The notes beneath the pieces were generated by a model, which saw only the letters and a program-made list of their open reading frames with translations, searched no databases and was not told the DNA's origin. From Desulfobacula sp. (lineage in GTDB: Bacteria; Desulfobacterota; Desulfobacteria; Desulfobacterales; Desulfobacteraceae), in contig JAMPXP010000013.1 in assembly GCA_023701135.1 (NCBI GenBank), positions 62,001 through 126,000 on the forward strand: a stretch of 64,000 nucleotides of DNA. The letters are read 5' to 3'. Position numbers and translations under genes: made by a program. Positions 51,907-61,125 of this stretch are shown piece after piece (position 1 is the stretch's first letter; every line of letters starts with the position of its first letter).

Positions 51907-54876
51907 ATGAAAAGCAATCGATTCCACAAAGGCATGAACATCTGCGGATATAAGGTCGAGGCCGTCACTTCACTCGAAAACATGGATGCGGTCATGATTC
52001 AGCTTGAACACATGAAGACAAAGGCAAAGCATATTCATATCTCAACACAGGACAAGGAAAATACCTTTGGCGTTATTTTCAGAACCGTTCCAACGGATTC
52101 ATCCGGTGTGGCCCATATCCTGGAGCATACGGTTTTATGCGGATCAAAACATTTCAATGTCCGGGACCCGTTCTTTTCCATGATCAAAAGAAGCCTGTCC
52201 ACCTTCATGAATGCCTTTACGGCTTCCGACTGGACCATGTATCCCTTTTCCACCCAGAATAAAAAAGATTATTTCAACCTGATGAATGTCTATCTTGATG
52301 CTGCTTTCTTCCCAAAAATAGATGAATTAAGCTTTAAACAGGAAGGTCACCGCCTGGACCTCCTTGAAACCAACGATAAAAAAATCGAACTCGAATATAA
52401 AGGCGTTGTCTATAATGAAATGAAGGGCGCCATGAGTTCTCCATCCCAGGTCCTGGGCAGATCCCTGCTGTCGGCCCTGTATCCCGATACCACCTATCGG
52501 AACAATTCCGGCGGAGAGCCCTCGGAAATACCCGGATTGAAATATCAGGACCTGAAAAATTTCCATGCAACCTATTACCACCCTTCCAATTCCCATTTCT
52601 ATACCTATGGAAACCTGCCCCTGGAAGAAACCCTGGCCTTTATCTGTGAGAAAGTCCTGGATGAATTTGATGCCATCCGGGTGGATTCACAGGTCCCGGC
52701 CCAGCCCCGGTGGGATTCTCCGCGGAAAAGGACCCAGGCCTATGCCTATGCGGACCCGGAAGACATCTCCAAAAAATACCAGGCCTGTGTGGCCTGGCTG
52801 ACCTGTGATGTAAAAGATTCTTTTGAAGTCCTGGTCCTGACCGTCCTGGAGCAGATTCTGCTGGGGAATTCCTCATCTCCCTTGAGAAAGGCCCTCATCG
52901 ATTCCTCATTGGGGTCTGCCCTGTCCGATTCATCGGGCTTTGATGCCGAGAACCGGGATACCATGTTTACCTGCGGCCTGAAAGACGTCACCCAAGATTC
53001 CGTTAAAAAAGTGGAAAAGATCATTTTTTCCACCCTTAAAAACCTGGCTGATAAGGGAATTGATCCCACCATGATTGATTCGGCCATTCACCAGATTGAA
53101 TTTTACAGAAAAGAAATCACCAATACCCCGTACCCCTTTGGCATCAAATTGCTTCTGGATATTGCCGGAACCCTTATCCATGAAGGGGACCCTGTCTCCT
53201 GCATCAATATTGACAAGGATCTGAACACCCTCAAGGAAAACCTGCAAAAGGGCGGTTTTCTGGAAGCCAAATTAAGACAGTATTTTCTTTTGAATCCCCA
53301 CAGGGTGCTTTTTACCCTTAAGCCCGATGCGGCCCTGGAAGAAAGAACCCTGAAAAAAACAAAAAAAGAACTGAAAGCCCTTTTAAAGAAAATGACGCCC
53401 ACGGATCTTGAAAAGATCCGCGAAGATGCAAAAACGCTTGAGGCCCTCCAGGAAAAAGACGAGGACGTATCGGTTCTGCCCACCCTTGAACTGGCCGATG
53501 TTCCCCATGAGATAGAAATCATCCGGCCCGATGCCATAGAAGCGGTTGATTTTTCCACTGCCTATGACAAAGCCACCTCAGGCATCCTTTATTTTACCTG
53601 CCCGGTGGGGGCAGGGCGGATCTCCACCAATCTTTACGCCCTTGTCCCGTTTTTCTGCAGGGCCTTTACCAACGCGGGTACTAAAACAACGGCCTATGAC
53701 AAAATGGCGGAACTCATGGACCTTTACACCGGAGGGATATCCATCATCCCCTATTCAGGCTCCTATTTTTCCAAGGAGGCTGAATCCCATTCCTTTCTTG
53801 CCCTCCAGGGAAAGGCCCTGGACCGGAATGTGGATCGAATGTTTGATCTCATCCGGGAATTTCTGGAATCCTACAGGTTTCACGATATGGAAAGGCTGAA
53901 AAACCTGCTTTTGCAATATCAGGCCGGCATGGAGGCCTCCATTGTGTCTTCAGGCCACCGCTATGCCATTTCCCTTGCGTCCAGACATCTTTCCAAAGCC
54001 TCCTATATCAATGAACTCTGGCATGGGATTCTCCAGTACCAGTTCATCCGTGAAATAACAGACCAGTTGGCCGCAAACAGGGATAAAACCCTTGGGGACC
54101 TTTCGGAAAAACTCGCCCGGATTGCCCGGTCCATATTGAAAAAAGGAAATCTGAAACCGGCCCTCATCGGCGGCAAAGAGGCCATCGTCAGATCGGAAAA
54201 ACAGATCCTGTCCATCCATGAAGCACTTTCCAATGATACGGAATCCTCCTTTTTTACCCCGGCCATGGGTTATGATGAAACCGTACCCTTTGACGGCTGG
54301 TATACCAATACCTCGGTATCCTTTGTGGGCCAGTCCTTTAAAACGGTTCAAATCAACCATGAGGATTCTCCCGGACTTGCCGTCATCGCTAAAATTTTAA
54401 GATCCCTCTATCTTCACCGGGAAATCCGGGAAAAGGGAGGGGCCTACGGCGGATTTGCCGTTTACAACACCGAAGAAGGCCTTTTTTCATTCGGCTCCTA
54501 CCGGGACCCCCATATTCAAAGAACCCTGGACGTCTATAAGCGGGCCTGTGATTTTATCATAAGCGGGGATTATTCCGGGACCGATGTGAAAGAAGCCATC
54601 TTACAGGTCTGTTCGGAAATCGACAAACCTGAAACACCCGGTCCGGCAGCCATGAAAGCCTTTTACAGGGATATCACAAAACTGGATGACACCATCCGCA
54701 GAAAATTCAAGGATGCTTTGCTGCAACTGAATAAAAAAAGAATAAAGAATATCGCCGAAACCTATTTTTCCTGTGATGACAGCCTGAAGGGAACGGCCGT
54801 CATCTCCAGCAGGACCAACCTGGAACAGGCCAATACCGGGCTTTCGGGAAAGCCCTTGGCCCTGTTTAAGATTTAA
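51907..54876 (+). CDS. M16C metallopeptidase, presequence-protease-like
   Basis: An insulinase-family zinc peptidase of 989 residues, the normal length for PreP/Cym1-type M16C enzymes. The inverted zinc motif is H70-I-L-E-H74 in VAHILEHTVLCGS, with the third ligand glutamate in the downstream YNEMKGAMSS segment. The C-terminal half carries the substrate-binding Arg/Tyr block EIREKGGAYGG typical of the family. There is no signal peptide, so it probably degrades short peptides in the cytoplasm. Its last 11 bases overlap the converging DUF2520 gene. Confidence 0.92.
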   Translation: MKSNRFHKGMNICGYKVEAVTSLENMDAVMIQLEHMKTKAKHIHISTQDKENTFGVIFRTVPTDSSGVAHILEHTVLCGSKHFNVRDPFFSMIKRSLSTFMNAFTASDWTMYPFSTQNKKDYFNLMNVYLDAAFFPKIDELSFKQEGHRLDLLETNDKKIELEYKGVVYNEMKGAMSSPSQVLGRSLLSALYPDTTYRNNSGGEPSEIPGLKYQDLKNFHATYYHPSNSHFYTYGNLPLEETLAFICEKVLDEFDAIRVDSQVPAQPRWDSPRKRTQAYAYADPEDISKKYQACVAWLTCDVKDSFEVLVLTVLEQILLGNSSSPLRKALIDSSLGSALSDSSGFDAENRDTMFTCGLKDVTQDSVKKVEKIIFSTLKNLADKGIDPTMIDSAIHQIEFYRKEITNTPYPFGIKLLLDIAGTLIHEGDPVSCINIDKDLNTLKENLQKGGFLEAKLRQYFLLNPHRVLFTLKPDAALEERTLKKTKKELKALLKKMTPTDLEKIREDAKTLEALQEKDEDVSVLPTLELADVPHEIEIIRPDAIEAVDFSTAYDKATSGILYFTCPVGAGRISTNLYALVPFFCRAFTNAGTKTTAYDKMAELMDLYTGGISIIPYSGSYFSKEAESHSFLALQGKALDRNVDRMFDLIREFLESYRFHDMERLKNLLLQYQAGMEASIVSSGHRYAISLASRHLSKASYINELWHGILQYQFIREITDQLAANRDKTLGDLSEKLARIARSILKKGNLKPALIGGKEAIVRSEKQILSIHEALSNDTESSFFTPAMGYDETVPFDGWYTNTSVSFVGQSFKTVQINHEDSPGLAVIAKILRSLYLHREIREKGGAYGGFAVYNTEEGLFSFGSYRDPHIQRTLDVYKRACDFIISGDYSGTDVKEAILQVCSEIDKPETPGPAAMKAFYRDITKLDDTIRRKFKDALLQLNKKRIKNIAETYFSCDDSLKGTAVISSRTNLEQANTGLSGKPLALFKI

Positions 54877-55756
54877 ACAGGCGGGCCAGCTTTTGTTGTG
54901 CATCCGGACCGATCTCACCTCTTTTTTCGGCAAGATCAAGGGTGTACCGTCCCAGGAGCCGGTAAAGATCGGAGAATTGAGGCAGTTTTTGATCAATATC
55001 GGACAGGTGCCGTGACACGATTTCATCGTCCCCCCGGGCCACAGGACCCGTAAGCGCATTGATGCATCCTCTTTGCTTGATATTGTTCAAGGTCCCCTTG
55101 ATAAGGGGTTCCAGAACTTCATAGGCATTTTCCTCGGATAAATTTGCCTGTTTCAGCAATTCCAGAGCAAAATGCTCCAGGGTCACCAGATAATTGGATG
55201 CCACAACGGCCGAGGCATGGTATACGGTCTTGGCATGGGTGGGAATGGTAAAGGAATTGGCCTTTAAGGCATTGACGATTTCCTTTCCCAGGGCCACGGC
55301 CCTTTCATCCCCCTCAATGGACATATTGATGCCCTTAAAGGGAGATTTCATCCCATCTTCATAGGGCGCAAAGGCCTGAAGGGGATGGATGGAGCCTGTT
55401 CCGGCCCCCAGCTTTCCGGCTGACCTGAGGATGCTCGACGACAGGGCCCCGGAAAGATGATAGACAACGGTATCACGGGTAAATCCACCTTCCAGGGCGA
55501 TTTGCTCACACACGGGTTCAATCAGGGTGTCCGGCGTGGTAATAAACACAAGGGGTGAGGTCTTGGCCGCATCGGTCGGGTTTTCATATCCTTTTCCCTT
55601 TCCGGCGAAGCCGATGGCCCGCTCAACGGATTCCGAACTCCTGCTGGAAAAGGCCCTGGGGATAAATCCCTGCTTTGACAAAAAAACCGCAAGGGATATC
55701 CCCAGCCTGCCGCAACCGATAACACAGAATTCCATATTTTTTTTATTTGTATTCAT
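54866..55756 (-). CDS. Rossmann-like/DUF2520 dehydrogenase, candidate ketopantoate reductase (PanG-like)
   Basis: A 296-residue NAD(P)-dependent dehydrogenase of the 6-phosphogluconate-dehydrogenase superfamily. The N-terminal Rossmann motif is [16 protein letters not shown] and the mid segment is [18 protein letters not shown]. The DUF2520 helical domain follows from about residue 135 ([28 protein letters not shown]). It overlaps panB by 14 bp, with its start inside the panB coding end; an alternative start is 55735. PanG-type ketopantoate reductases are of this build, so pantothenate synthesis is likely. No panE homologue is seen in the window. Confidence 0.82.
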   Translation of the reverse strand: MNTNKKNMEFCVIGCGRLGISLAVFLSKQGFIPRAFSSRSSESVERAIGFAGKGKGYENPTDAAKTSPLVFITTPDTLIEPVCEQIALEGGFTRDTVVYHLSGALSSSILRSAGKLGAGTGSIHPLQAFAPYEDGMKSPFKGINMSIEGDERAVALGKEIVNALKANSFTIPTHAKTVYHASAVVASNYLVTLEHFALELLKQANLSEENAYEVLEPLIKGTLNNIKQRGCINALTGPVARGDDEIVSRHLSDIDQKLPQFSDLYRLLGRYTLDLAEKRGEIGPDAQQKLARLFKS

Positions 55757-56534
55757 AGTCTTTTGAAGGAAATTCCCCGGCCTTTACTTCATTGATATAT
55801 TGTTCTATCCCTCTTTTTGCCGCGCCTGCAAGATCTGCATATTTTTTGACGAATTTGGGCAGAAACCGGTCATTGATCCCGATCATATCATGGAGCACCA
55901 GGATCTGGCCGTCGCATTCAACGCCTGCGCCGATGCCGATGGTGGGGATGTGAAGGCTCTGGGTGATCTTTGCGGAAATAGCCGATGGAATCCCTTCCAG
56001 GACAACGGAAAAGGCTCCAGCTTCTTCAACATCTTTTGCATCTTTTAAAAGCCTTTCCTCGTCTCTCTGGACCTTGAATCCCCCCATCTGGTGGACGGAC
56101 TGGGGAGTCAGGCCGATATGGGCCTGGACCGGAATGCCCACCCGGGACAGCGCATGGATGACCGGGCAGACCCCTGCCCCGCCTTCCAGTTTAACGGCGG
56201 CGGCTCCGGCTTCCTTTAAAAACCGGCCGGCGTTGTCAATGGCTTTATCCAGGGAGCCCTGGTAGGACATGAAGGGCATATCGCCGATGACCATGGAAAA
56301 ACTGCATGCCCTGGATACCATGGACGTATGGTATATGGCCTCATCCATGGTGACCGGAAGGGTATTGTCTTTTCCCTGGACCACCATGCCCAGGGAATCT
56401 CCCACCAGGATAATCTCAATGCCGGCCTGATCCAGCATCCGTGCAAAGGGAAAATCATAGGCCGTCAGGGCGGTTATCCTTTTTTTCTCCGCTTTCATTT
56501 TCATCAGTGTTGATGTGGTTACTCTTGGCTGCAT
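55743..56534 (-). CDS. panB: 3-methyl-2-oxobutanoate hydroxymethyltransferase
   Basis: A TIM-barrel enzyme of 263 residues that forms ketopantoate from 2-oxoisovalerate and methylene-tetrahydrofolate, the first pantothenate step. Family segments are [69 protein letters not shown] and [25 protein letters not shown] precedes the ATG. The next gene on the strand is the DUF2520 dehydrogenase, overlapping by 14 bp. Confidence 0.95.
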   Translation of the reverse strand: MQPRVTTSTLMKMKAEKKRITALTAYDFPFARMLDQAGIEIILVGDSLGMVVQGKDNTLPVTMDEAIYHTSMVSRACSFSMVIGDMPFMSYQGSLDKAIDNAGRFLKEAGAAAVKLEGGAGVCPVIHALSRVGIPVQAHIGLTPQSVHQMGGFKVQRDEERLLKDAKDVEEAGAFSVVLEGIPSAISAKITQSLHIPTIGIGAGVECDGQILVLHDMIGINDRFLPKFVKKYADLAGAAKRGIEQYINEVKAGEFPSKDYEYK

Positions 56535-56633
56535 GTTGCCTCCTGAAAAAGTATTGGTTTATGTTTATCCCTGCAAAATCATCACACCCGGCCATGGTAT
56601 AGTAAAATAAAAATTCAGAGGTTACAAGGCCCC

Positions 56634-58826
56634 TTATTCATGGCCTTTCTTCCACTCATAATACCGGACCATCCCCCATAGGGCCTTTACCGCCCTTTCC
56701 GGGGACGGGAAAAAAACGCTTCTATAGTCATATCCCTCGCACGGGTAAAGGGTTCTGCTGATTTCATCGGTCAAAAGGCTGACGCCCAGGACCGGCTTTT
56801 CATATTTTTTCGTTAACTGGACCACATACCGGGCGTAATCGTCTTCAAACTGAAGGACGGCTGCCTTGAAAAGCTCTGCCTCAGCCCTGCTAATGCCCGG
56901 ATCGGTTTTTAATACCGATTCAATCATATTGTTCACCAGAACCCGTTTGCCGTGAATCCCCAGATGAATGACAGCGTCACAGCCATCCCATTTCAGCAGC
57001 TCTTCCAGGCAGGTTTTGGGGATGGCCGGGTCCCCTTCCCCCACAATATCCACGGGGTTGCCGTGGCTCCAGAAGGGCGGAAGGATCTTATTCAACCGGC
57101 CGATGATCTCCTGGGGCAATTCAGGGACATCCAGGCCGTTTTCCGCACAAAGATCCGTGGTGATGACTCCCCAGCCGCCCCCCAGGGTCATGATGGCGAC
57201 CCGGTTTCCCTTGGGCAGGGGCAAGGATGAAAATACGGCCGAAAGATCCAGAAGTTCCATGGGTTGGTTGACCTGGATGATGCCGGCCTGCCGGCAGGCC
57301 GCGTCAAACACCCTTGAATTCGAGGCCATGGCACCGGTATGGCTGGAAGCCGCCTTTCCCCCTTTTTGGGTTCGGCCGCCCTTCAGGACAACGATGGGTT
57401 TTTTCCGGGAAACCCGCTTTGCACTTTTGAAAAACCGGGACCCGTTCTTGACGCTCTCAAGATACAGAACCACGGTACCGGTCAGCTCATCGACCTCAAA
57501 GGCCTCCATATAGTCTTCAATGGTGACCATGGCTTCGTTTCCCGAGCCAGAAAAGGCCCGGATGCCGATATCCTGCTGTTCGGCAAAGGCCAGGAGCTGG
57601 GTTCCCATATTCCCGGACTGGCATACCAGGGTGGTGGAACCGGGTTTAGGATAGGCATGGGCCGCGCAGCAATAAAAATCAATGTGAGGATTGCAGATGC
57701 CCATGGTATTGGGGCCAAGAATCAGTATCCCGGCATCCATCGCCGCTGCCGTAAGTCTTTTTTCCAAATCAGCGCCAGCCTCCCCCACCTCCTTGAACCC
57801 GGAGGTGATCAAAAGCATGCCTTTGACGTTCTTATTTTGCAGATCCGGCAGAAGACGGATCACATGTTCCGCAGGAATGGTGACAACGGCAAGGTCCACT
57901 GAATCTTCTATCTCATTGACGGAGGTGTACACATGACGGCCGGCAATGGTTCCGCCCTTGGGATTGACCAGATACACCTTTCCCGGATAATTTCTGGACA
58001 GGGTATTGGTCAAAAGCATATGCCCCCATTTCCCGGGTGTGGCAGAGGCTCCGATAAAGGCCACAGACTTTGGATAATAGCAGGCACCCAAGACGGACAA
58101 ATCAATGTCCTTTGTCTTTTTCTCCTCCTTTTGAAGTTTTTCAAGGACGATGAGCCCGTCCACTGCCACAGGGGACCCATCGGACCGGATGATGAGCGGA
58201 TTGATATCCACTTCCCGGATGTCCGGATGGGCCAGGGCCAGATCAGACAACCCCCTGAGAATGGTTTTAAGGGCCGCTTTATCAGCCGGTTTTTCACCCC
58301 GGAATCCGGCCAGGAGGGTTTTTGAGGACAATTGATCAAACATGTCTTCCATGTCTGCATCCTCCAGGGGTGCAATTTTCAGGACACTATCCTTTAGGGC
58401 CTCAGTCAGGATGCCGCCCAGCCCGAACAGGATCACGGGACCGAACTGGGGGTCCCTGAACATGCCGGCCACGAATTCTCTTTTTCCCTGAACCACCGGC
58501 TGGATAAGAAAGGCCTCAAGGGCCCCCCCGGCCGATGCCTGCATCTCCTTCACAGCCCTCCGGACCTCATCCGGGGTGTTCAATCCGACCCGGACAAGGC
58601 CCTTTTCCGTTTTGTGCAGAATGGTATTGCCGATGCCTTTCAGCACCACCGGAAATCCCGTTGTCCGACAGGACGCCAATACGCCTTCTTCCGTCGTTTC
58701 CCGTTTTTCATCCACCACCGGGATATTGAATCCTCTGAATACGGCTTTGGCCCGATCTTCGGCCAACGATTTTGAAGAAGCGGATAAGCCTTCTTCAATC
58801 CATTTTTCAATATCAATTCTGTCCAT
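56634..58826 (-). CDS. Acetate--CoA ligase (ADP-forming) family protein
   Basis: A 730-residue acyl-CoA synthetase of the NDP-forming class. The order is ATP-grasp first (about 20-235, FPVVLKGIGNTILHKTEKG), then a CoA-binding domain (VAFIGASATPGKWGHML), then succinyl-CoA-ligase-like domains with the phosphohistidine segment AASSHTGAMASNSRVFDAAC. The usual archaeal order places CoA-binding domains first or on separate subunits. It interconverts acyl-CoA plus ADP and Pi with acid plus ATP. The start codon immediately follows the TetR stop, so it is coupled to that regulator. Confidence 0.9.
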   Translation of the reverse strand: MDRIDIEKWIEEGLSASSKSLAEDRAKAVFRGFNIPVVDEKRETTEEGVLASCRTTGFPVVLKGIGNTILHKTEKGLVRVGLNTPDEVRRAVKEMQASAGGALEAFLIQPVVQGKREFVAGMFRDPQFGPVILFGLGGILTEALKDSVLKIAPLEDADMEDMFDQLSSKTLLAGFRGEKPADKAALKTILRGLSDLALAHPDIREVDINPLIIRSDGSPVAVDGLIVLEKLQKEEKKTKDIDLSVLGACYYPKSVAFIGASATPGKWGHMLLTNTLSRNYPGKVYLVNPKGGTIAGRHVYTSVNEIEDSVDLAVVTIPAEHVIRLLPDLQNKNVKGMLLITSGFKEVGEAGADLEKRLTAAAMDAGILILGPNTMGICNPHIDFYCCAAHAYPKPGSTTLVCQSGNMGTQLLAFAEQQDIGIRAFSGSGNEAMVTIEDYMEAFEVDELTGTVVLYLESVKNGSRFFKSAKRVSRKKPIVVLKGGRTQKGGKAASSHTGAMASNSRVFDAACRQAGIIQVNQPMELLDLSAVFSSLPLPKGNRVAIMTLGGGWGVITTDLCAENGLDVPELPQEIIGRLNKILPPFWSHGNPVDIVGEGDPAIPKTCLEELLKWDGCDAVIHLGIHGKRVLVNNMIESVLKTDPGISRAEAELFKAAVLQFEDDYARYVVQLTKKYEKPVLGVSLLTDEISRTLYPCEGYDYRSVFFPSPERAVKALWGMVRYYEWKKGHE

Positions 58827-59420
58827 TTATCGTTTTGCTCCGTTAAATACAATATTTGCAATTCCTGTTGAAACCCCATCAATATCCAGCGGTCGGCCGA
58901 AAATGATCTCCCCGAGACAGGCATGCTCAATGGCTCCCAGTATGACTTTACGCAATATATGGGGATCTGTTTCCGGTTTCAGCTCCCCTGTCTCTATGCC
59001 TTTTTCAATGATGTCCAGAATGGTCCGGGCATATTCCCGAACCATTTCATAGGCACCGGACTCAAAAAAATCCAGGGAGTTTCGAACCTCCAGCAACAGG
59101 ATCTTTGAAAAAATCCGGTTGGCGGCATAACTTTCAAGACTTGAAAAGATAATCACCTTAAGCTTTTCAACACAGGTCTTTTCATTGGCAATCCGGTTTT
59201 CGATATGGGTCTGGAATTCAAAAAAATGGTCGTTCAATACCTGGTACAACAGATCTTTTTTATCTTTAAAATATTTGTAAATCAGCCCCTCGGTCACCTG
59301 GGCGGTCCTGGCAATCTCGGCCGTTGTAATGGAATGGAAATCCTTCTCCGCCATGAGAAGAGAAAAGGCTTTCATGATTTTGATTCTACCCGGAGGATTG
59401 GTTTTTCCTTTATGCTTCAT
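58827..59420 (-). CDS. TetR/AcrR family transcriptional regulator
   Basis: A 197-residue regulator. The N-terminal HTH reads IMKAFSLLMAEKDFHSITTA, then EIARTAQVTEGLIYKYFKDK with the typical YKYF recognition helix. The C-terminal helical ligand domain resembles FadR-like fatty-acyl regulators only loosely. A perfect palindrome GTAAGTA-A-TACTTAC lies at 59476-59490, 55 bp upstream, and is the probable autoregulatory operator. It is co-transcribed with the ADP-forming acyl-CoA ligase, whose substrate or product may be the inducer. Confidence 0.92.
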   Translation of the reverse strand: MKHKGKTNPPGRIKIMKAFSLLMAEKDFHSITTAEIARTAQVTEGLIYKYFKDKKDLLYQVLNDHFFEFQTHIENRIANEKTCVEKLKVIIFSSLESYAANRIFSKILLLEVRNSLDFFESGAYEMVREYARTILDIIEKGIETGELKPETDPHILRKVILGAIEHACLGEIIFGRPLDIDGVSTGIANIVFNGAKR

Positions 59421-59475
59421 AACTCCACATACTCATGGTCATTATCTTACCCGGACAAAACCGGATGCGAATAAG

Positions 59476-59490
59476 GTAAGTAATACTTAC
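59476..59490. promoter_or_regulatory. TetR-type palindromic operator
   Basis: GTAAGTAATACTTAC has perfect 7-bp arms around one central base. On the minus strand a TTGACA (59513-59508) lies 17-18 bp before it, so the site would cover the -10 region of the TetR/acyl-CoA ligase promoter. Confidence 0.68.
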
Positions 59491-59608
59491 TCACAATCCT
59501 GCCTGCTTGTCAAGGGAGATAAAAAGAAAATAATTGAATTGCAAACCGGATAGTATCATATTTTCACCCGGTTCACAGGCGAGTCTTCTATTGGATCCGG
59601 TTTAATCA

Positions 59609-59638
59609 TTGACACTGCCTGACAAAGCCCTTTATACT
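59609..59638 (+). promoter_or_regulatory. Sigma-70 promoter of the NUDIX gene
   Basis: TTGACA (59609-59614), 18-bp spacer, TATACT (59633-59638). The predicted start near 59645 rules out the TTG at 59609 as a start codon and supports the ATG at 59678. Confidence 0.68.
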
Positions 59639-59677
59639 GAACGGACAATTAAAACAGAACCTGTTTCAGGAAATAAG

Positions 59678-60574
59678 ATGGATAAAAATCCGCCCCCCTT
59701 GCGACAAGCCGCCACAGTCATCCTTGTGAGAGAAAAAAGCTCTGCCTTTGAAATATATCTTTTAAAAAGAAGCAATACCTCCGGCTTCATGGACGGGCTT
59801 TATGTTTTTCCGGGCGGGGTGGTGGACCCGGAAGACAAGGGCCTTGAATCCTGGGCGCCTTATGTGGATCTACATCCGGATGAAATTATGCAACGCCTGG
59901 GCGGGGCTGCCCTGTCCCTTGAAGAGATTCTTTCCTTCAGCATTGCCGCCATCCGGGAAACCCTTGAAGAAGCAGGGGTGTTGATTGCCTTGACCAAAGA
60001 TAAAACAAAAGAGGCTCTGGACCATATATGCGCCTTCCGGTTGACGACGGACCTTCCGAAATCCTGGTTCAGGACCAGGATCATGGCTGAGAACTGGACC
60101 TTATCGCTCTCAAGCCTTGGAAGATGGTCCCACTGGATTACACCGGTCCTCATGAAAAAGCGCTTTGACACAAGATTCTTTATGGTCTTTATGCCCCAGG
60201 GCCAGACCTGTATCCCCGATGATACGGAAACCCAGCACGGCGTTTGGCTGACGCCCCAAAGGGCCCTTGAACTGAACCTGGAACTCAAAATTCCCCTGAG
60301 TCCGCCAACGGTTGTCACCCTGACGGAGCTTTCAACATACAAAACCCTGGATGACCTTGGGCAGGCCCTCAAAACCAGGACCTGGGGTGATGCCATTGCA
60401 CCGCGCCTGGTTCCGTCCCCCAACGGCCCTGTTATCCTGGAGCCCTGGGATCCGTTGTGGGCTCTGGACTCCGGAATCGATACATCAACATTTTCTGAAA
60501 AAATACTGGCGCCGGGCGCCGGGTTTTCAAGGATCTGGTGTGATACCGGCGTCTGGAAACCCGTAGGCCTCTAA
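59678..60574 (+). CDS. NUDIX hydrolase, NUDT19-like (probable CoA/acyl-CoA diphosphatase)
   Basis: A 298-residue NUDIX protein. It has AATVILVREKSSAFEIYLLK and FPGGVVDPEDKG, then an insertion of about 40 residues before the second half of the NUDIX box, SIAAIRETLEEAGVLIA. This split box is characteristic of the NUDT19/RP2 group, some of which hydrolyse CoA and acyl-CoA. The REXXEE metal ligands are intact. The ATG at 59678 has AGGAA upstream. A YkgJ-type gene follows 19 bp later. CoA turnover fits with the acyl-CoA ligase and panB nearby, but this is only circumstantial. Confidence 0.87.
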   Translation: MDKNPPPLRQAATVILVREKSSAFEIYLLKRSNTSGFMDGLYVFPGGVVDPEDKGLESWAPYVDLHPDEIMQRLGGAALSLEEILSFSIAAIRETLEEAGVLIALTKDKTKEALDHICAFRLTTDLPKSWFRTRIMAENWTLSLSSLGRWSHWITPVLMKKRFDTRFFMVFMPQGQTCIPDDTETQHGVWLTPQRALELNLELKIPLSPPTVVTLTELSTYKTLDDLGQALKTRTWGDAIAPRLVPSPNGPVILEPWDPLWALDSGIDTSTFSEKILAPGAGFSRIWCDTGVWKPVGL

Positions 60575-60593
60575 ACGCCGGACAGCCTTAACA

Positions 60594-61121
60594 ATGGATC
60601 GGATCAAACCGCTTTTTAAGGATTACCAGGCCCTGGTCAAACGGGTGGATGTCCATATCGCCGGCATCCAAAAAATCTTTCCGGACAGAATTGCCTGCAA
60701 AAAAGGCTGTGACAGGTGTTGCAGATCTCTGACCCTCTTGCCGGTTGAGGCCTTTTCATTATCCTATGCCCATGGCCGTCTGCCTGAAGACATAAAGGCT
60801 AAAATAGGGCTAAACCTGGAAAAGGCCGGATGCCCGCTTCTGATTGACAGAGAATGTGTCCTCTATCCCTTTCGCCCCATCATCTGCCGGACCCACGGCT
60901 ATCCCATTTATATGGAAAAAAGAGGCCGGAGACTCATAGATTTCTGCCCTGATAATTTTAAAGATGTCGCCTCTTTCCCTAAAGAGACCTTGCTCCATCT
61001 CGACCAGCTCAACACCCTGCTGACCGCCATAAACCGGCAGTTCATCGGAGCCATTGAGACAGATCCGCCTCTTTTGGACAGGATTCCGATTTCAGAGGCG
61101 ATTTTTATACTCAGCCATTGA
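60594..61121 (+). CDS. YkgJ-family cysteine-cluster protein
   Basis: A 175-residue protein with conserved cysteines: CKKGCDRCCRS near residue 38, CPLL and CVLYPFRPIICRTHGYP in the middle, and IDFC later. This CxxxCxxCC plus C-P-R-x-x-x-C-R pattern is the YkgJ/Fli-associated zinc- or iron-cluster family, whose function is unsettled. It follows the NUDIX gene by 19 bp and is probably co-transcribed. It converges on the sigma-54-type regulator with a 4-bp gap and no terminator space. Confidence 0.85.
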   Translation: MDRIKPLFKDYQALVKRVDVHIAGIQKIFPDRIACKKGCDRCCRSLTLLPVEAFSLSYAHGRLPEDIKAKIGLNLEKAGCPLLIDRECVLYPFRPIICRTHGYPIYMEKRGRRLIDFCPDNFKDVASFPKETLLHLDQLNTLLTAINRQFIGAIETDPPLLDRIPISEAIFILSH

Positions 61122-61125
61122 ATCC

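Noticed and set aside
59609..59677. Longer NUDIX start at TTG 59609
   Set aside because: Those bases form the -35 hexamer of a good promoter; ATG 59678 is preceded by AGGAA and fits the family.
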